A DNA stretch of 64,000 nt from Aquisphaera insulae (GCF_011064615.1 NZ_JAALJH010000038.1:19947-83946); one strand, 5' to 3'. Shown: positions 36,038-46,097, counted from the first letter of the stretch. The notes: generated from the letters alone by a model not told the origin. Program-made: numbers and translations.

Positions 36038-36976
36038 ATGAGAATCCTCGTCGTCGGTGCCGGGGCGACCGGCGGATACTTCGGTGGGAGGCTGCTCGAG
36101 GCCGGGCGGGACGTCACGTTCCTGGTGCGGCCACGACGTGCGGAGGCGCTGGCGGCGACGGGGCTGGCCATCCGGAGCGGCCGCGGGGACGCGACCATCG
36201 AGAATCCGCCGACCGTCCTGGCGGCCGACCTCGAGTCCCGCGGGCCGTTCGACCTGGTACTCCTGAGCTGCAAGGCATATGACCTGGACGGGGCCATCGC
36301 CTCGTTCGCGCCGGCCGTCGGGCCGGGTTCGATCGTCCTGCCGATGCTCAACGGGATGAGGCATCTGGAGACACTCGACGCCCGGTTCGGGACCGAGAGG
36401 GTCCTGGGCGGGGCCTGTTTCATCTCGGCCGCGCTCGACGACGCCGGGCGGATCATCCACCGCAGCGACGTCCACGGCCTGGTCTACGGGGCCCGCCTGG
36501 AGGAGCAGGCCGCGGCCGTTCAGGCGGCCTCGACCGCCTTCCAGGGGGCGAACTTCAACCCCCGGGCGAGCGACGACATCCTCCTCGACATGTGGGAGAA
36601 ATGGGTCTTCCTCGCCGCCCTGGCGGGGACCACCTGCCTCGTCCGCGCCTCGGTCGGGGACCTCGCCGCGGCGGGCGGATCCGACCTGGCGGTCGCCCTC
36701 CTGGACGAGTGCAACGCCATCGCCGTCGCCGTCGGACGGCCGCCCCGGCAGAAGCACCTCGATTGGGCACGCGGGATCCTCACGGACCGGGGATCGACGA
36801 TGACCGCTTCCATGCTCGGCGACGTCGAGCGCGGCGCCCCCACGGAGGCGGACCACATCCTCGGCGACCTGATCCGACGCGCCCCCCGTCCGGCCGACGG
36901 CTCCCCAAGCCTCCTCCGGACCGCCTACCTCGCCCTCGGGGCCTACGAGGCGAGAAGGCGGCGCGAGCATCCCTGA
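36038..36976 (+). CDS. Ketopantoate reductase-like enzyme (PanE/ApbA family)
   Basis: This 312-residue protein has the NADPH-binding RILVVGAGATGGYFGGRLLEAG at the N-terminus, LLSCKAYDLD (the family's catalytic-lysine region) and LPMLNGMRHLE. The C-terminal helical domain has WEKWVFLAALAGTTCLVRA and GAPTEADHILGDLI. PanE reduces 2-dehydropantoate to pantoate in pantothenate synthesis, but many paralogues act on other 2-oxo acids, so the substrate is open. ATG 36038 is the natural start. The frame continues upstream through the repeat region without coding character. Confidence 0.87.
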   Translation: MRILVVGAGATGGYFGGRLLEAGRDVTFLVRPRRAEALAATGLAIRSGRGDATIENPPTVLAADLESRGPFDLVLLSCKAYDLDGAIASFAPAVGPGSIVLPMLNGMRHLETLDARFGTERVLGGACFISAALDDAGRIIHRSDVHGLVYGARLEEQAAAVQAASTAFQGANFNPRASDDILLDMWEKWVFLAALAGTTCLVRASVGDLAAAGGSDLAVALLDECNAIAVAVGRPPRQKHLDWARGILTDRGSTMTASMLGDVERGAPTEADHILGDLIRRAPRPADGSPSLLRTAYLALGAYEARRRREHP

Positions 36977-37055
36977 AGCCCGAAGGGCCGACTCCCGACT
37001 CGAGCCGACGGGGCCGAAACGGCGCGGGCTGGGGACGAAATCGGTCGAAAATTTC

Positions 37056-37084
37056 TTGACAAAACCTGAACGTGCGCACATATT
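37056..37084 (+). promoter_or_regulatory. Predicted sigma-70 promoter for the DUF1579 gene
   Basis: TTGACA (37056-37061), a 17-nt spacer and CATATT (37079-37084). Expected transcription start near 37091, about 40 nt before the ATG at 37132. The surrounding stretch is less GC-rich than its flanks. Confidence 0.55.
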
Positions 37085-37131
37085 CCCTGTCGCGTCCCAT
37101 CTCGACCATTTTCGGACCGAGGAGAATGACG

Positions 37132-37698
37132 ATGAAGCCGGCAAAGTCCTTCGCCTGCCTGTGCGTCGCCGTGACCGCCCTGGCCTCGATCGCGAGGGCC
37201 GACGATCCTCCGTTCCCCAAGCCGACCGCCGAGCACAAGATCCTGGCGGCGGACGAGGGGACGTGGGATGCCACGATCAAGTCGTACGAGGCCGGGCCGG
37301 AGTCGGCCCCGACGGTCACCAAGGGGGTCGAGGTCAACACGGTGATCACCGGGGGCCTCTGGATCGTCTCGACGTTCAAGGGGGATTTCGCCGGGCTGGC
37401 CTTCGAGGGCCGCGGCCAGTACGGCTACGATCCGATCAAGAAGAAGTACGTCGGGACCTGGATCGATAGCATGAGCACGTCCGTCATCGTCCTGGAGGGG
37501 ACGTACGACGCCGGGACGAAGACGCTCAGCTTCACGGGCGACGGCGTCTGCCCGGTCGACAACACGAAGATGGTGATGCGGATGGTGACCACCGCGAAGG
37601 ACGAGGGTACACGCCACTTCGTCATGTACGCGACCGGTACGATCACCGGCGGCAAGGAGGCGAAGATGATGGAGGTCGAATACACGAAGCGGAAGTGA
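37132..37698 (+). CDS. Exported DUF1579 family protein
   Basis: This 188-residue protein has a signal peptide (about 1-25, ending SIARADD) and a DUF1579 beta-barrel domain: EHKILAADEGTWDATIKSY, GGLWIVSTFKGDFAG and FEGRGQYGYDPIKKKYVGTW. The function of the family is unknown. ATG 37132 is preferred over 37126 because GAGGAG at 37119-37124 gives a 7-nt spacing. The stop is followed after 170 nt by a DUF4097-like lipoprotein gene. Confidence 0.85.
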   Translation: MKPAKSFACLCVAVTALASIARADDPPFPKPTAEHKILAADEGTWDATIKSYEAGPESAPTVTKGVEVNTVITGGLWIVSTFKGDFAGLAFEGRGQYGYDPIKKKYVGTWIDSMSTSVIVLEGTYDAGTKTLSFTGDGVCPVDNTKMVMRMVTTAKDEGTRHFVMYATGTITGGKEAKMMEVEYTKRK

Positions 37699-37868
37699 TG
37701 GCGATGACGCCGGGCAACTCGCCGTGCGGCCTCCCGGGCCACGGGACGCCGCACGGCGAACCTCCCGATGCAGGGATCGCCTCGGGGCCAATATTGGGGC
37801 GACCGGTGCGAATTCCGGTCAGCGGGGCGGTCGCGGAGCTCGCAACGCCCCCCGCCTGGAGGCTGCCG

Positions 37869-38786
37869 ATGATCCCGCCGAAGACCCCCCGGATGGCCCT
37901 GCTGCTGGTCCCATGCACGCTCCTCCTGTCGGCCGGCTGCGCCGCGATCATGACGAACATGGTCCGCGCCACGCTCGTCGAGGAGCGGTCGTTCCCGATC
38001 GCGGGGCAGGGGAGCCCCGCGGTGATCGCGGAGACCTTCAACGGCGGCATCAAGGTCGCCGCGATCCCCGGCCGCGAGGTCAAGGTGAAGGTGACGCGGA
38101 TCGGCTGCGGCAGGGACCAGGCGGCCGCCGAGGGGGACATCGCCAACGTCCAGGTGGCCTACGCCCAGGAAGGAGACACGGTCCGCGTCGTGGCCACGCG
38201 GGCCGGCTCGAAGCTCGCCTGGTCGTCGGCGGCGGAGATCGAGCTCCAGGTCCCGACGGACACCGCGCTGACGCTGACCTCGCGGAACGGCCGGATCCAC
38301 GCGCTCGGCGTCCACTCGCCGATCGTCGCTCATACAACCAACGGGGAGATCGACGTGCGAGCCGCCCGCGGGAAGCTCGACCTGGAAACGAGCAACGGGC
38401 GGATCGACGCCGAGGGGACCGACGCGGTCGTCGCGGCGACGACCTCCAACGGCGAGGTCCGCTTCGTCGGCAACCTGGCGACGGGGGAGCATTCGCTGAA
38501 GACGTCCAACGGACGCGTGGTCCTGGCCGTCCCCAGCTCCGCTCCCCTGCACGTCTCCGCCCGCACGTCCAACGGCCGGGTCACGAGCGAGCTCGCCGGC
38601 CTGGAAGTTCAAGATGGCAAGCCGGGGACCAATCACCTGGTCGGGCGGCTGGCCGGCACCCCGAAGGCGAGCATCGGCTCCGGGCCGATCGCCGAGGCCG
38701 AGGCCGCGATCAACGTCCGACTCGAGACCAGCAACGGCGAGATCTCGCTCCAGGCCGTCCCGGCCGCCGAGGCCACCCGGCCGTAG
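37869..38786 (+). CDS. DUF4097-like lipoprotein with SNGR repeats
   Basis: This 305-residue protein has a lipoprotein signal ending in LLSAGC (Cys about residue 24). The rest is a repetitive beta structure of the DUF4097 (putative adhesin) type. Strands carry a recurring (T/S)SNG(R/E) motif: TSRNGRIHAL, TTNGEIDV, TSNGRIDA, TSNGEVRF, TSNGRVVL, TSNGRVTS and TSNGEISL. The repeat suggests a parallel beta-helix-like shaft tethered by lipid to a membrane. Function is unknown. The start is set by the lipobox; the frame is open upstream to the end of the DUF1579 gene. Confidence 0.82.
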   Translation: MIPPKTPRMALLLVPCTLLLSAGCAAIMTNMVRATLVEERSFPIAGQGSPAVIAETFNGGIKVAAIPGREVKVKVTRIGCGRDQAAAEGDIANVQVAYAQEGDTVRVVATRAGSKLAWSSAAEIELQVPTDTALTLTSRNGRIHALGVHSPIVAHTTNGEIDVRAARGKLDLETSNGRIDAEGTDAVVAATTSNGEVRFVGNLATGEHSLKTSNGRVVLAVPSSAPLHVSARTSNGRVTSELAGLEVQDGKPGTNHLVGRLAGTPKASIGSGPIAEAEAAINVRLETSNGEISLQAVPAAEATRP

Positions 38787-39044
38787 GCGAAGCACGCCCC
38801 CTAACGCGAGCCCGGCCGCCACCATGACGGACCGCCTCGAGGCCCCCGTAGTTGGCCCTCGCGAGGACCGCCCGCGAGGCGAGGATCTGGCACCCCCGAA
38901 GTCAAGACTTCGCCGCGAGTTACGGGAGGAGACAAGGCCGGCCCGACCGGCGTCGCCAATAATGGAAGCCGGGAGGCGAAGTCCCCTGGGGCGGCGTGCG
39001 CGCCGGCCTCTGCATCTTGATCGGCCACTGAAGGGAGGACGAGG

Positions 39045-40211
39045 ATGATCACCGACGCGAGGAGTTTCCGCCGTCTCCGCCGGGCGGCGTGCATCGGGGC
39101 GCTCGGCCTGGCCGCCGCGTTCCCAGTCACGGCCCGAGCCCAGATGATCGACGACATCGACCCGAATGCGAAACGGGAGAGGGAGGCCGTGGAGAAACTC
39201 CTCCGGCTCGAGTCGATGCTGGAGCAAGACAAGAATCGGCAAGAGGTAAACCGTCAGTTCCGGGAACTTCTACGGGAGGAAGCGGCCCGGAAGGCCGATG
39301 ACGGCCGCCAGAAGGCCGAGAAGGACCTCGACGAGGCCGCCACGCGGGCCGGCGACGCGGCCGAGAAGCTCAGGGACCAGGCCGGCGAGGCGTCCCGGGA
39401 CGTCGGCGACATCCTCGAGCGGCACCTCAAGGAGCTGGGCGACAAGCTGTCCAGCGACCTCGGGCCGATCGCCCGCGAGGTCATGGAGAAGCTCGATAGG
39501 GCCGCCGGCGACGTCAGCAAGGCGCTCGACAAGGATGGAGTCCTGTCGAAGGACCTTCGCGAGGCCCTGGAGCGGACCCGGGACGAGCTCCGCGAGAGCT
39601 TCAAGGAGGGGGGCACGCTCGAGACCCGCTCTCGCGAGGCCGCCGAGAAGGCGAGCCGCGACGTGAAGGAGGCCGTCGAGAAGGCCCGGCAGGAATTGCA
39701 CGGCGCGGTCGGCGATCATCTCGACCAGGCCCGGGACGACGTCCGCCGCGGGTTCCGCACGCCGGCTCCCGAGCGCAGGAAGGGCGACGCGCCGACGGCC
39801 GAGGCTCCGGCGACTCCGGCCCCGCCGGCGCCACCGGCCACCCCCGAACAGGACGTCGAGCAGGCCCGCCGCGAGGTCATGAAGCTCCAGCAGCAGCTCA
39901 ACGAGGCCACCCGACGCCTCCGCGATTCGATGCAGCGCCGGAACGCCCGCGAGATGCGGCTGCCGCGCGGCCCTCGCCGCGGCCCGGACGGACGGCCCCT
40001 CCCGCCCGTGCCGCCCCGGCCGCCGGCCCCCGACTCGCCCCCTGCCGCCCGCGAGCGCCGCGAGCTCCCCGCCCCGCCGGACGCCCCTGGCAAGCAGCAA
40101 CGCCTCCGCGAGCTCGAGGGGCAGGTGGACCAGCTCCTCAAGGAACTGAAGGACCTCAAGAGCAAGAAGGAGAAAGCGGACGACAAGGACGAGGACGACT
40201 CGTCGATCTGA
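39045..40211 (+). CDS. Exported coiled-coil protein
   Basis: This 388-residue protein has a signal peptide (about 1-32, ending TARAQM). A long charged helical region (about 40-235) is rich in Lys, Glu, Ala and Asp and includes apolipoprotein-like stretches such as SREAAEKASRDVKEAVEKA. A Pro-rich segment, a second coil (about 265-300), another Pro/Arg-rich segment and a final C-terminal coil ending in an acidic tail follow. No enzyme motif is present; a structural periplasmic role is likely. GGGAGG precedes the ATG, and a strong hairpin follows the stop. Confidence 0.78.
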   Translation: MITDARSFRRLRRAACIGALGLAAAFPVTARAQMIDDIDPNAKREREAVEKLLRLESMLEQDKNRQEVNRQFRELLREEAARKADDGRQKAEKDLDEAATRAGDAAEKLRDQAGEASRDVGDILERHLKELGDKLSSDLGPIAREVMEKLDRAAGDVSKALDKDGVLSKDLREALERTRDELRESFKEGGTLETRSREAAEKASRDVKEAVEKARQELHGAVGDHLDQARDDVRRGFRTPAPERRKGDAPTAEAPATPAPPAPPATPEQDVEQARREVMKLQQQLNEATRRLRDSMQRRNAREMRLPRGPRRGPDGRPLPPVPPRPPAPDSPPAARERRELPAPPDAPGKQQRLRELEGQVDQLLKELKDLKSKKEKADDKDEDDSSI

Positions 40212-40222
40212 GCCGGCACGTC

Positions 40223-40261
40223 CCGCCGGGGCGGAGCCTGGGACGTCTCGCCCCGGCGGGT
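40223..40261 (+). terminator. 12-bp hairpin after the coiled-coil gene
   Basis: CCCGCCGGGGCG (40223-40234) is exactly inverted at 40250-40261, with a 15-nt loop, starting 11 nt after the stop at 40211. There is no run of T after the stem, so it is a terminator-like structure rather than a textbook intrinsic terminator. Confidence 0.6.
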
Positions 40262-40429
40262 CGGATATTTCGAGCACTTTTCCTGGAAGATCTTCTTGCG
40301 GCGGCCGATGGTCCTGAGGTATCTTCTCGCATCGGCGCCGAGGCGCCACCTTTTCTTGCTACCCAAGTCGTGGCCACGGTACGAGACCCGGTTCCTCTCA
40401 GATCTGCTCGTTCGGGCAATCGAGGCGTG

Positions 40430-40864
40430 ATGAGGTCGTCGTCATCCGGCATGCCGATTCGGTTCCTGGCGGGGGCGTTCTTGATCGCCCTGGCCCAGGG
40501 GCTGCTCGCGCCGGAGGCCGCCGCGGGCTGCAATCACGCCGTGGGGTCCGGGACGCACGACCGCTTCCTGGCCTCCGTCGCCCGCTTCGACGACCTGATC
40601 ACGGGGGGAACGCTCGCGGACAGCCAGGACATGGCCCCGCGCAAGCCCGCCCCGTGCTCGGGCCCCGGATGCTCCGGTCACGTCCCGCCGCTTTCCGGGT
40701 CCACGACCGTCATCGCCCCCCCGACGCTCGATCACTGGGGCGTCCTCCAATCCCAGGCTCGCTCCTCTTCCGCTTCGCACCGGAGCGAATTTTCGGAAGC
40801 AGCCTGGCCTCTCCCCGCCATCCTCTCCTCGGGGATCTTCCATCCTCCTCGATTCCTCGCCTGA
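40430..40864 (+). CDS. Small exported protein with a CSGPGCSG motif
   Basis: This 144-residue protein has a signal peptide (about 8-32, MPIRFLAGAFLIALAQGLL then EAAAGC). The mature part has a Cys near its start and a Pro/Cys segment (KPAPCSGPGCSGHVPP) seen in small exported planctomycete proteins of unknown role. ATG 40430 (MRSSSSG) is preferred; an in-frame ATG at 40370 would add 20 residues. The region after the Cys motif is Ser-rich with no clear domain. Confidence 0.6.
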   Translation: MRSSSSGMPIRFLAGAFLIALAQGLLAPEAAAGCNHAVGSGTHDRFLASVARFDDLITGGTLADSQDMAPRKPAPCSGPGCSGHVPPLSGSTTVIAPPTLDHWGVLQSQARSSSASHRSEFSEAAWPLPAILSSGIFHPPRFLA

Positions 40865-41072
40865 ACGATTCGCCTCTCCCGATCGTAGGAAGCCTGTGCG
40901 TCCGGCCGCTGATGGCAGGACGCGCCTGAATGCGTGTGGGTCCGTCCTCCAGGGCCAGGCATGATCCTGGCGGTTGTGACGTCCCCCGACATGGCTCGCG
41001 ATCGGCAGGCCCTGCAACCCCCATGCGTTCAAGGCAAGTTTCCCGCATTGCGTGACAGAGGAGCTCGTACTC

Positions 41073-41204
41073 ATGCTTTCTCCCACCACCATCCTTCGCC
41101 CCACCGACGCCCCTCCCTCGATGGCGGAGGAGAGCCTCGCCCGCCTCGGCAGCCTGGGCGTCATCGCCGCGGGCATGATGGCCCTGCTGGTCTTCGCCCT
41201 CTGA
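41073..41204 (+). CDS. 43-residue single-pass membrane peptide
   Basis: A short open frame from ATG 41073 to TGA 41202-41204 encodes 43 residues. GAGGAG lies 9 nt upstream. The N-terminal 20 residues are polar (MLSPTTILRPTDAPPS) and the C-terminal 18 are hydrophobic (LGSLGVIAAGMMALLVFAL), ending at the membrane segment. It lies 25 nt before the APC permease gene and may be its small partner. I do not recognise a family. Confidence 0.5.
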   Translation: MLSPTTILRPTDAPPSMAEESLARLGSLGVIAAGMMALLVFAL

Positions 41205-41229
41205 GGCCGTTTCCAGGCGAGATCGGCGC

Positions 41230-42636
41230 ATGGCGAATCTCTCGATTGATCCGGGGGCTGAGGTGTCAGTCCCCGGTTCTGCGTCCGGAGCCGCGTCCAC
41301 GCTGACGCGGCAGCTCGGCCTGGCCACCACCACGGCCGTGATCGTGGCCGAGGTCATCGGCGTGGGCATCTTCCTGACCACCGCCGGGATGGTGAAGTCG
41401 CTGGGCTCGCCGTTCTGGATCCTGGCGGTCTGGCTCGCCACGGGCGCCGCCGCGATCGGTGGCGCCCTCTCGTTCGGCGGCCTGGCGGCCCGGATGCCCC
41501 AGGCGGGGGGGCTCTACGTCTACCTGAAGGAGACTTACGGGCCCCGGATGGCCTTCCTCTACGGCTGGCTGTCGATGCTGGTGACCGACCCGGGGATCAC
41601 CGCCTCGGTGGCCGTGGGCCTGGCCAGCTCCATCGGCGACGTCGTGCCGCTCTCCGATCTCGAGCGCGCGGGGGTCGCCGTCGCCGCGATCCTCGCCCTC
41701 GCGACCGTGAACATCGTCGGCCTGCGGCTCGGCTCCCAGGTGGTGAAGGCCCTGGCGGCGATCAAGATCGTCCTGCTCGGCTTCCTGATCCTCTGGGGGC
41801 TGGGAGCCGGCCGCGGGGACTGGTCGCACTTCTCCCCCTTCGTGGAACAGCGGCCCGGCTCGAAGCCGCTGGTCGGTGCGCTCATCGGCGGGATGATCGC
41901 GGCGTTCTTCTCGCTGGGGGGCTGGTGGGACGTGAGCAAGATCGCCGGCGAGGTCCGCGACCCCAGGCGGACGCTCCCCCGCGCCATGATCCTGGGCGTG
42001 GGTATCGTCACGCTGGCGTACCTCGTGATCGGCATGATGTTCCTCTACCTTGTGCCGCCGGAGCGGATCGACGACCGCAAGATGTTCGTCTCCCAGGCGG
42101 GCGAGGTCCTCTTCGGCCGCGCCGGGGGCGTGGTCCTGTCGCTGATCGTGGTGATCGCGGTGCTCGGCAGCCTGGCCGCGCTCCTGATGGCCATGCCCCG
42201 CGTCTACTACGCGATGGCGAGCGACGGCCTCTTCTTCCGAGGCGTGGCCGCGATCCATCCCCGGTTCGGGACCCCCGCGCGGGCCACGAGCATCCAGGCG
42301 GCGCTGGCGTGCGTGCTGGCGGTGGGCGTGGGGGACTTCGACGCCCTGCTCGGCTACTTCGTCGTCCCCACGGTCCTCTTCCTGGGCCTGGCGGTCGCCG
42401 CCGTCTTCGTCCTCCGCCGCCGCGAGGGGGCCGAAGCCCTGGCGGTCCCCTGGTTCCCCCTGCCGCCGATCCTCTTCCTGGTGCCCACCACGGCGCTCAT
42501 GGTACTCCTCGCCGGGGACAATCCCCGCCACACGGGGATCGGCCTGGGCGTGGTGCTGCTGGGGATCCCCGCGTACGAGATCTTCTTCGCCCGCCGGCGG
42601 CGGAAGGCCGCCGGACTCGACGACATTCTGAACTAA
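41230..42636 (+). CDS. APC-superfamily amino acid permease
   Basis: This 468-residue integral membrane protein has about 12 hydrophobic segments. TM1 has the unwound G-rich motif of the APC fold (VIGVGIFLTTAGMV). The loop after TM2 (GGLAARMPQAGGLYVYLKETYGP) and the segment GWWDVSKIAGEVRDPRRTLPRAM are typical of the LAT/APA branch. It probably takes up or exchanges amino acids; the substrate is not clear. A 43-residue membrane peptide is encoded just upstream. The stop abuts a palindromic repeat element. Confidence 0.92.
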   Translation: MANLSIDPGAEVSVPGSASGAASTLTRQLGLATTTAVIVAEVIGVGIFLTTAGMVKSLGSPFWILAVWLATGAAAIGGALSFGGLAARMPQAGGLYVYLKETYGPRMAFLYGWLSMLVTDPGITASVAVGLASSIGDVVPLSDLERAGVAVAAILALATVNIVGLRLGSQVVKALAAIKIVLLGFLILWGLGAGRGDWSHFSPFVEQRPGSKPLVGALIGGMIAAFFSLGGWWDVSKIAGEVRDPRRTLPRAMILGVGIVTLAYLVIGMMFLYLVPPERIDDRKMFVSQAGEVLFGRAGGVVLSLIVVIAVLGSLAALLMAMPRVYYAMASDGLFFRGVAAIHPRFGTPARATSIQAALACVLAVGVGDFDALLGYFVVPTVLFLGLAVAAVFVLRRREGAEALAVPWFPLPPILFLVPTTALMVLLAGDNPRHTGIGLGVVLLGIPAYEIFFARRRRKAAGLDDILN

Positions 42637-42637
42637 T

Positions 42638-42782
42638 GCTCTGTCACAGCTTGATTTTCGGGCTGGCAGCAGGACAGGCAGGAATGCCTGTCCTCCGAAA
42701 TCTCCGACACACCCGGCTTCAAACCCGGGGGGACAGACATTCCTGTCTGTCCTGCAAGCCGAATTCTGAGCGTCGACAGAGC
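42638..42782. repeat. Double-hairpin inverted-repeat element (REP/BIME-like)
   Basis: Hairpin one is a perfect 10-bp stem with loop GGAA (42671-42694). Hairpin two is a perfect 9-bp stem with loop TTCC (42731-42752). The two are inverted copies of each other, and the element is bounded by GCTCTGTC (42638-42645) and its complement at 42775-42782. The GCAGGACAGGCAGGAATGCC theme is a recurrent dispersed repeat in planctomycetes. It starts one nt after the permease stop and may act as a terminator. Confidence 0.8.
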
Positions 42783-42849
42783 TCTAGATCCACGGACGCT
42801 CATTCTTTCGTCGATAAAAGTCCTTCATCCCTTGCCGGGAGGTATTCCG

Positions 42850-43413
42850 ATGCCCTGGATCCGCACGGTCTCGCCCGAGGACGACCCGCGGGTTGGCGAC
42901 GCGATGGGCCGCCAGCGGGTGCTCTACCCCGCCGAGTACGCCGAGCCCGTGCACGAGCTCGACGAGGGCCTGCCCGGGATCGTCGCCTCGCACACGCTGA
43001 TCCCCGAGGCCCTCTACCACGCGTTCGCCACCTTCGGGGCGCTGATGTCCCCCTCGCTGCCGCTGGCGCGCAGGCAGCACGAGATGATCGCCACGATGGT
43101 CTCGCTGACCAACGCGTGCCACTACTGAATCGTCTCGCACGCAGAGTTTCTGCGTCGGGTCACGCTGGACGAGGGCCTGGTCCGGGCCCTCGAGGAAGAC
43201 TACCGGACGGCGCCCATCACCGAGGCCGAGAAGGTCATGGTGGAGTACGTCGTCAAGCTGACGAAGGACGCGACGAAGGTCTCGCCCGCCGACCACGAGC
43301 GGCTCGCCGCCGCCGGCTTCGACGACACGGCGAGGCTCCAGATCACCCTCATCGCGGCCTGGTTCAATTACATCAACCGCGTGGCCGATTCGCTGGGCAT
43401 CGGCCGGGAATGA
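42850..43413 (+). CDS. AhpD-like peroxidase-related protein, predicted selenoprotein (in-frame TGA = Sec93)
   Basis: Read through the TGA at 43126-43128, this is a 187-residue carboxymuconolactone decarboxylase/AhpD-fold protein of the peroxidase-related type. Before the TGA it has LPGIVASHTLIPEALY and RRQHEMIATMVSLTNACHY; after it comes IVSHAEFLRR, then normal family helices (EAEKVMVEYVVKLTKDATKV, LIAAWFNYINRVADSLGIG). Relatives have a C-x-x-C redox motif followed by x-x-H. Here the second Cys position is TGA, giving C90-H-Y-U93, and H97 is kept. Coding character continues in frame to TGA 43411-43413. A SECIS-like hairpin follows the TGA. GGGAGG lies about 8 nt before ATG 42850. It should reduce peroxides or disulfides. 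A frame-breaking mutation is the alternative. Confidence 0.85.
43139..43155 (+). promoter_or_regulatory. Predicted bacterial SECIS hairpin
   Basis: ACGCAGA pairs perfectly with TCTGCGT around loop GTT (or a 6-bp stem with loop AGTTT), starting 10 nt after the TGA. A lower CTC/GGG pairing adds three base pairs. The spacing, the 17-nt size and the G-U in the apical loop fit the minimal SelB-binding element known from E. coli fdhF. Confidence 0.75.
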
Positions 43414-43451
43414 CGCGCGAAGGAGGATACCGTCGCGGCCTCGGCCGACGT

Positions 43452-44639
43452 TCAGCTCGACGGGAACGTCGTCGCCGGGGTCCGCGTGTCCTCGAGCAAC
43501 TGGTGGATGTGGGGCGCGAAGGACCGGGGCTCCAGGAGGAAGGCGTCGTGGCCCTTCTCCGAGTGCACGGTGATCCACATCACGGGGACGCCGGCCCGCT
43601 TGAGCAGGCGGACGAGCCTGGCCTGGTCGCGGGGCGGGAACGAGAGGTCGGAGTCGATGCTGAAGACCAGGAACTCCTGGTGCCGGCAGCGTGAGAAGAG
43701 GTCCTTGAAGCTGGTCGCGCCGGCCTCGTCCACGAGGTTGAACCACTGCCAGGCATCCAGGATCCGCAGGTAGCTATTGGCGTCGAACCGGCGGACGAAC
43801 TTCTTGCCCTGGTGGAGCATGTAGGACTCGACGGGGTGGTTCATCTCGTACCAGCCGTACGGCGGCTTGGTGGAGACCAGCTCGGTCCGGGCCCGCTCGC
43901 GGAGCGTGTCCAGCGAGACGAACGTCTTGTGGGCGATCCGGCGGGCCAGCGCCAGCCCCAGGTCCGGCCGCGCGCCGTCGTAGTAGTCGCCGCCGCGGAA
44001 GTTCGGGTCGGCCTCGATCGCGTTCACCTGCTCGAAGTTGATGATCCGTTGATAGATCGAGGTCTCGACTCCGGTGCCGATCGGCAGGACGATCCGCACC
44101 CGGTCCGGGTAGCGGGCGGCCGTCAGCAGGCCGAGGAACCCGCCGATCGACGCGCCGACCACGGCGTGCAGCCTGGAGACGCCCAGGTGGTCCAGCAGCT
44201 TGATCTGCGAGTCGACGATGTCGCTCATCCGGAGGACCGGGAACGACGGCCCCCACGGCCTGCCCGTGGCCGGGTCGATCGACGCCGGGCCGGTCGAGCC
44301 GTAGCATCCCCCCAGGTAGTTGGCGCAGAGGACGCAGAAACGGTCCGTGTCGAGCGCCTTGCCGGGGCCGATGAAGCCGTCCCACCAGCCCTCGTGGTTC
44401 TCCTCGGTCCAGCGACCGTCCAGGCCGGGCACCTCCGGGTTGAAGCCGGCGGCGTGCTGGTTGCCGGTCATCGCGTGGTAGAGGAGGATCACATTCGATC
44501 GGTCGGCGTTCATCGTGCCGTACATCTCGTACGCCAGGGTGAACGCCGGCAACGGAGCTCCGACCCTCAGGACGAGGGGATGGGCCGGGTCGTTGTACTC
44601 GAAGAACCGCGTCCGCGTCTCGCCGATGGTATCGCTCAT
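43452..44639 (-). CDS. metX: Homoserine O-acetyltransferase
   Basis: Activates homoserine with acetyl-CoA (or succinyl-CoA) for methionine synthesis. The 395-residue alpha/beta hydrolase has NVILLYHAMTGNQHAAG, WWDGFIGPGKALDTDRFCV, CYGSTGPASIDP, the nucleophile elbow VVGASIGGFLGL (Ser in GASIGG, where GGSMGG is usual), FSIDSDLSFPP with the catalytic Asp, and SEKGHDAFLLE with the catalytic His. It follows metY on the same strand with 132 nt between, so the two supply O-acetylhomoserine and then homocysteine. Acyl-donor choice cannot be fixed from sequence alone. Confidence 0.94.
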   Translation of the reverse strand: MSDTIGETRTRFFEYNDPAHPLVLRVGAPLPAFTLAYEMYGTMNADRSNVILLYHAMTGNQHAAGFNPEVPGLDGRWTEENHEGWWDGFIGPGKALDTDRFCVLCANYLGGCYGSTGPASIDPATGRPWGPSFPVLRMSDIVDSQIKLLDHLGVSRLHAVVGASIGGFLGLLTAARYPDRVRIVLPIGTGVETSIYQRIINFEQVNAIEADPNFRGGDYYDGARPDLGLALARRIAHKTFVSLDTLRERARTELVSTKPPYGWYEMNHPVESYMLHQGKKFVRRFDANSYLRILDAWQWFNLVDEAGATSFKDLFSRCRHQEFLVFSIDSDLSFPPRDQARLVRLLKRAGVPVMWITVHSEKGHDAFLLEPRSFAPHIHQLLEDTRTPATTFPSS

Positions 44640-44771
44640 GAATCCGGGAAGCCTGGGGATCGGCCGATCGTTGAGGAGATCCGCCCCGCGTCGCGCCGCC
44701 GGATGGGTCCGGCGAGGCGCCGCGGGGCGGAGGGGGGCAGGGGGGTTGAGTGCGCCTGGCCTCGCGCCGCC

Positions 44772-46064
<1,293 letters not shown>

Positions 46065-46097
46065 GATGCCGCCGTCAAGGTGAATGGAGGGAGAGTC

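Noticed and set aside
37425..39242. A 605-codon minus-strand frame.
   Set aside because: It lies antisense to the DUF1579 and DUF4097-like genes and has mirror-frame composition.
42850..43128. The AhpD-like gene as a simple nonsense-mutated pseudogene.
   Set aside because: The TGA falls exactly on the redox residue, the frame stays intact for 94 more family-like codons, and a SECIS-like hairpin follows; decay alone would not explain all three. It stays the main alternative.
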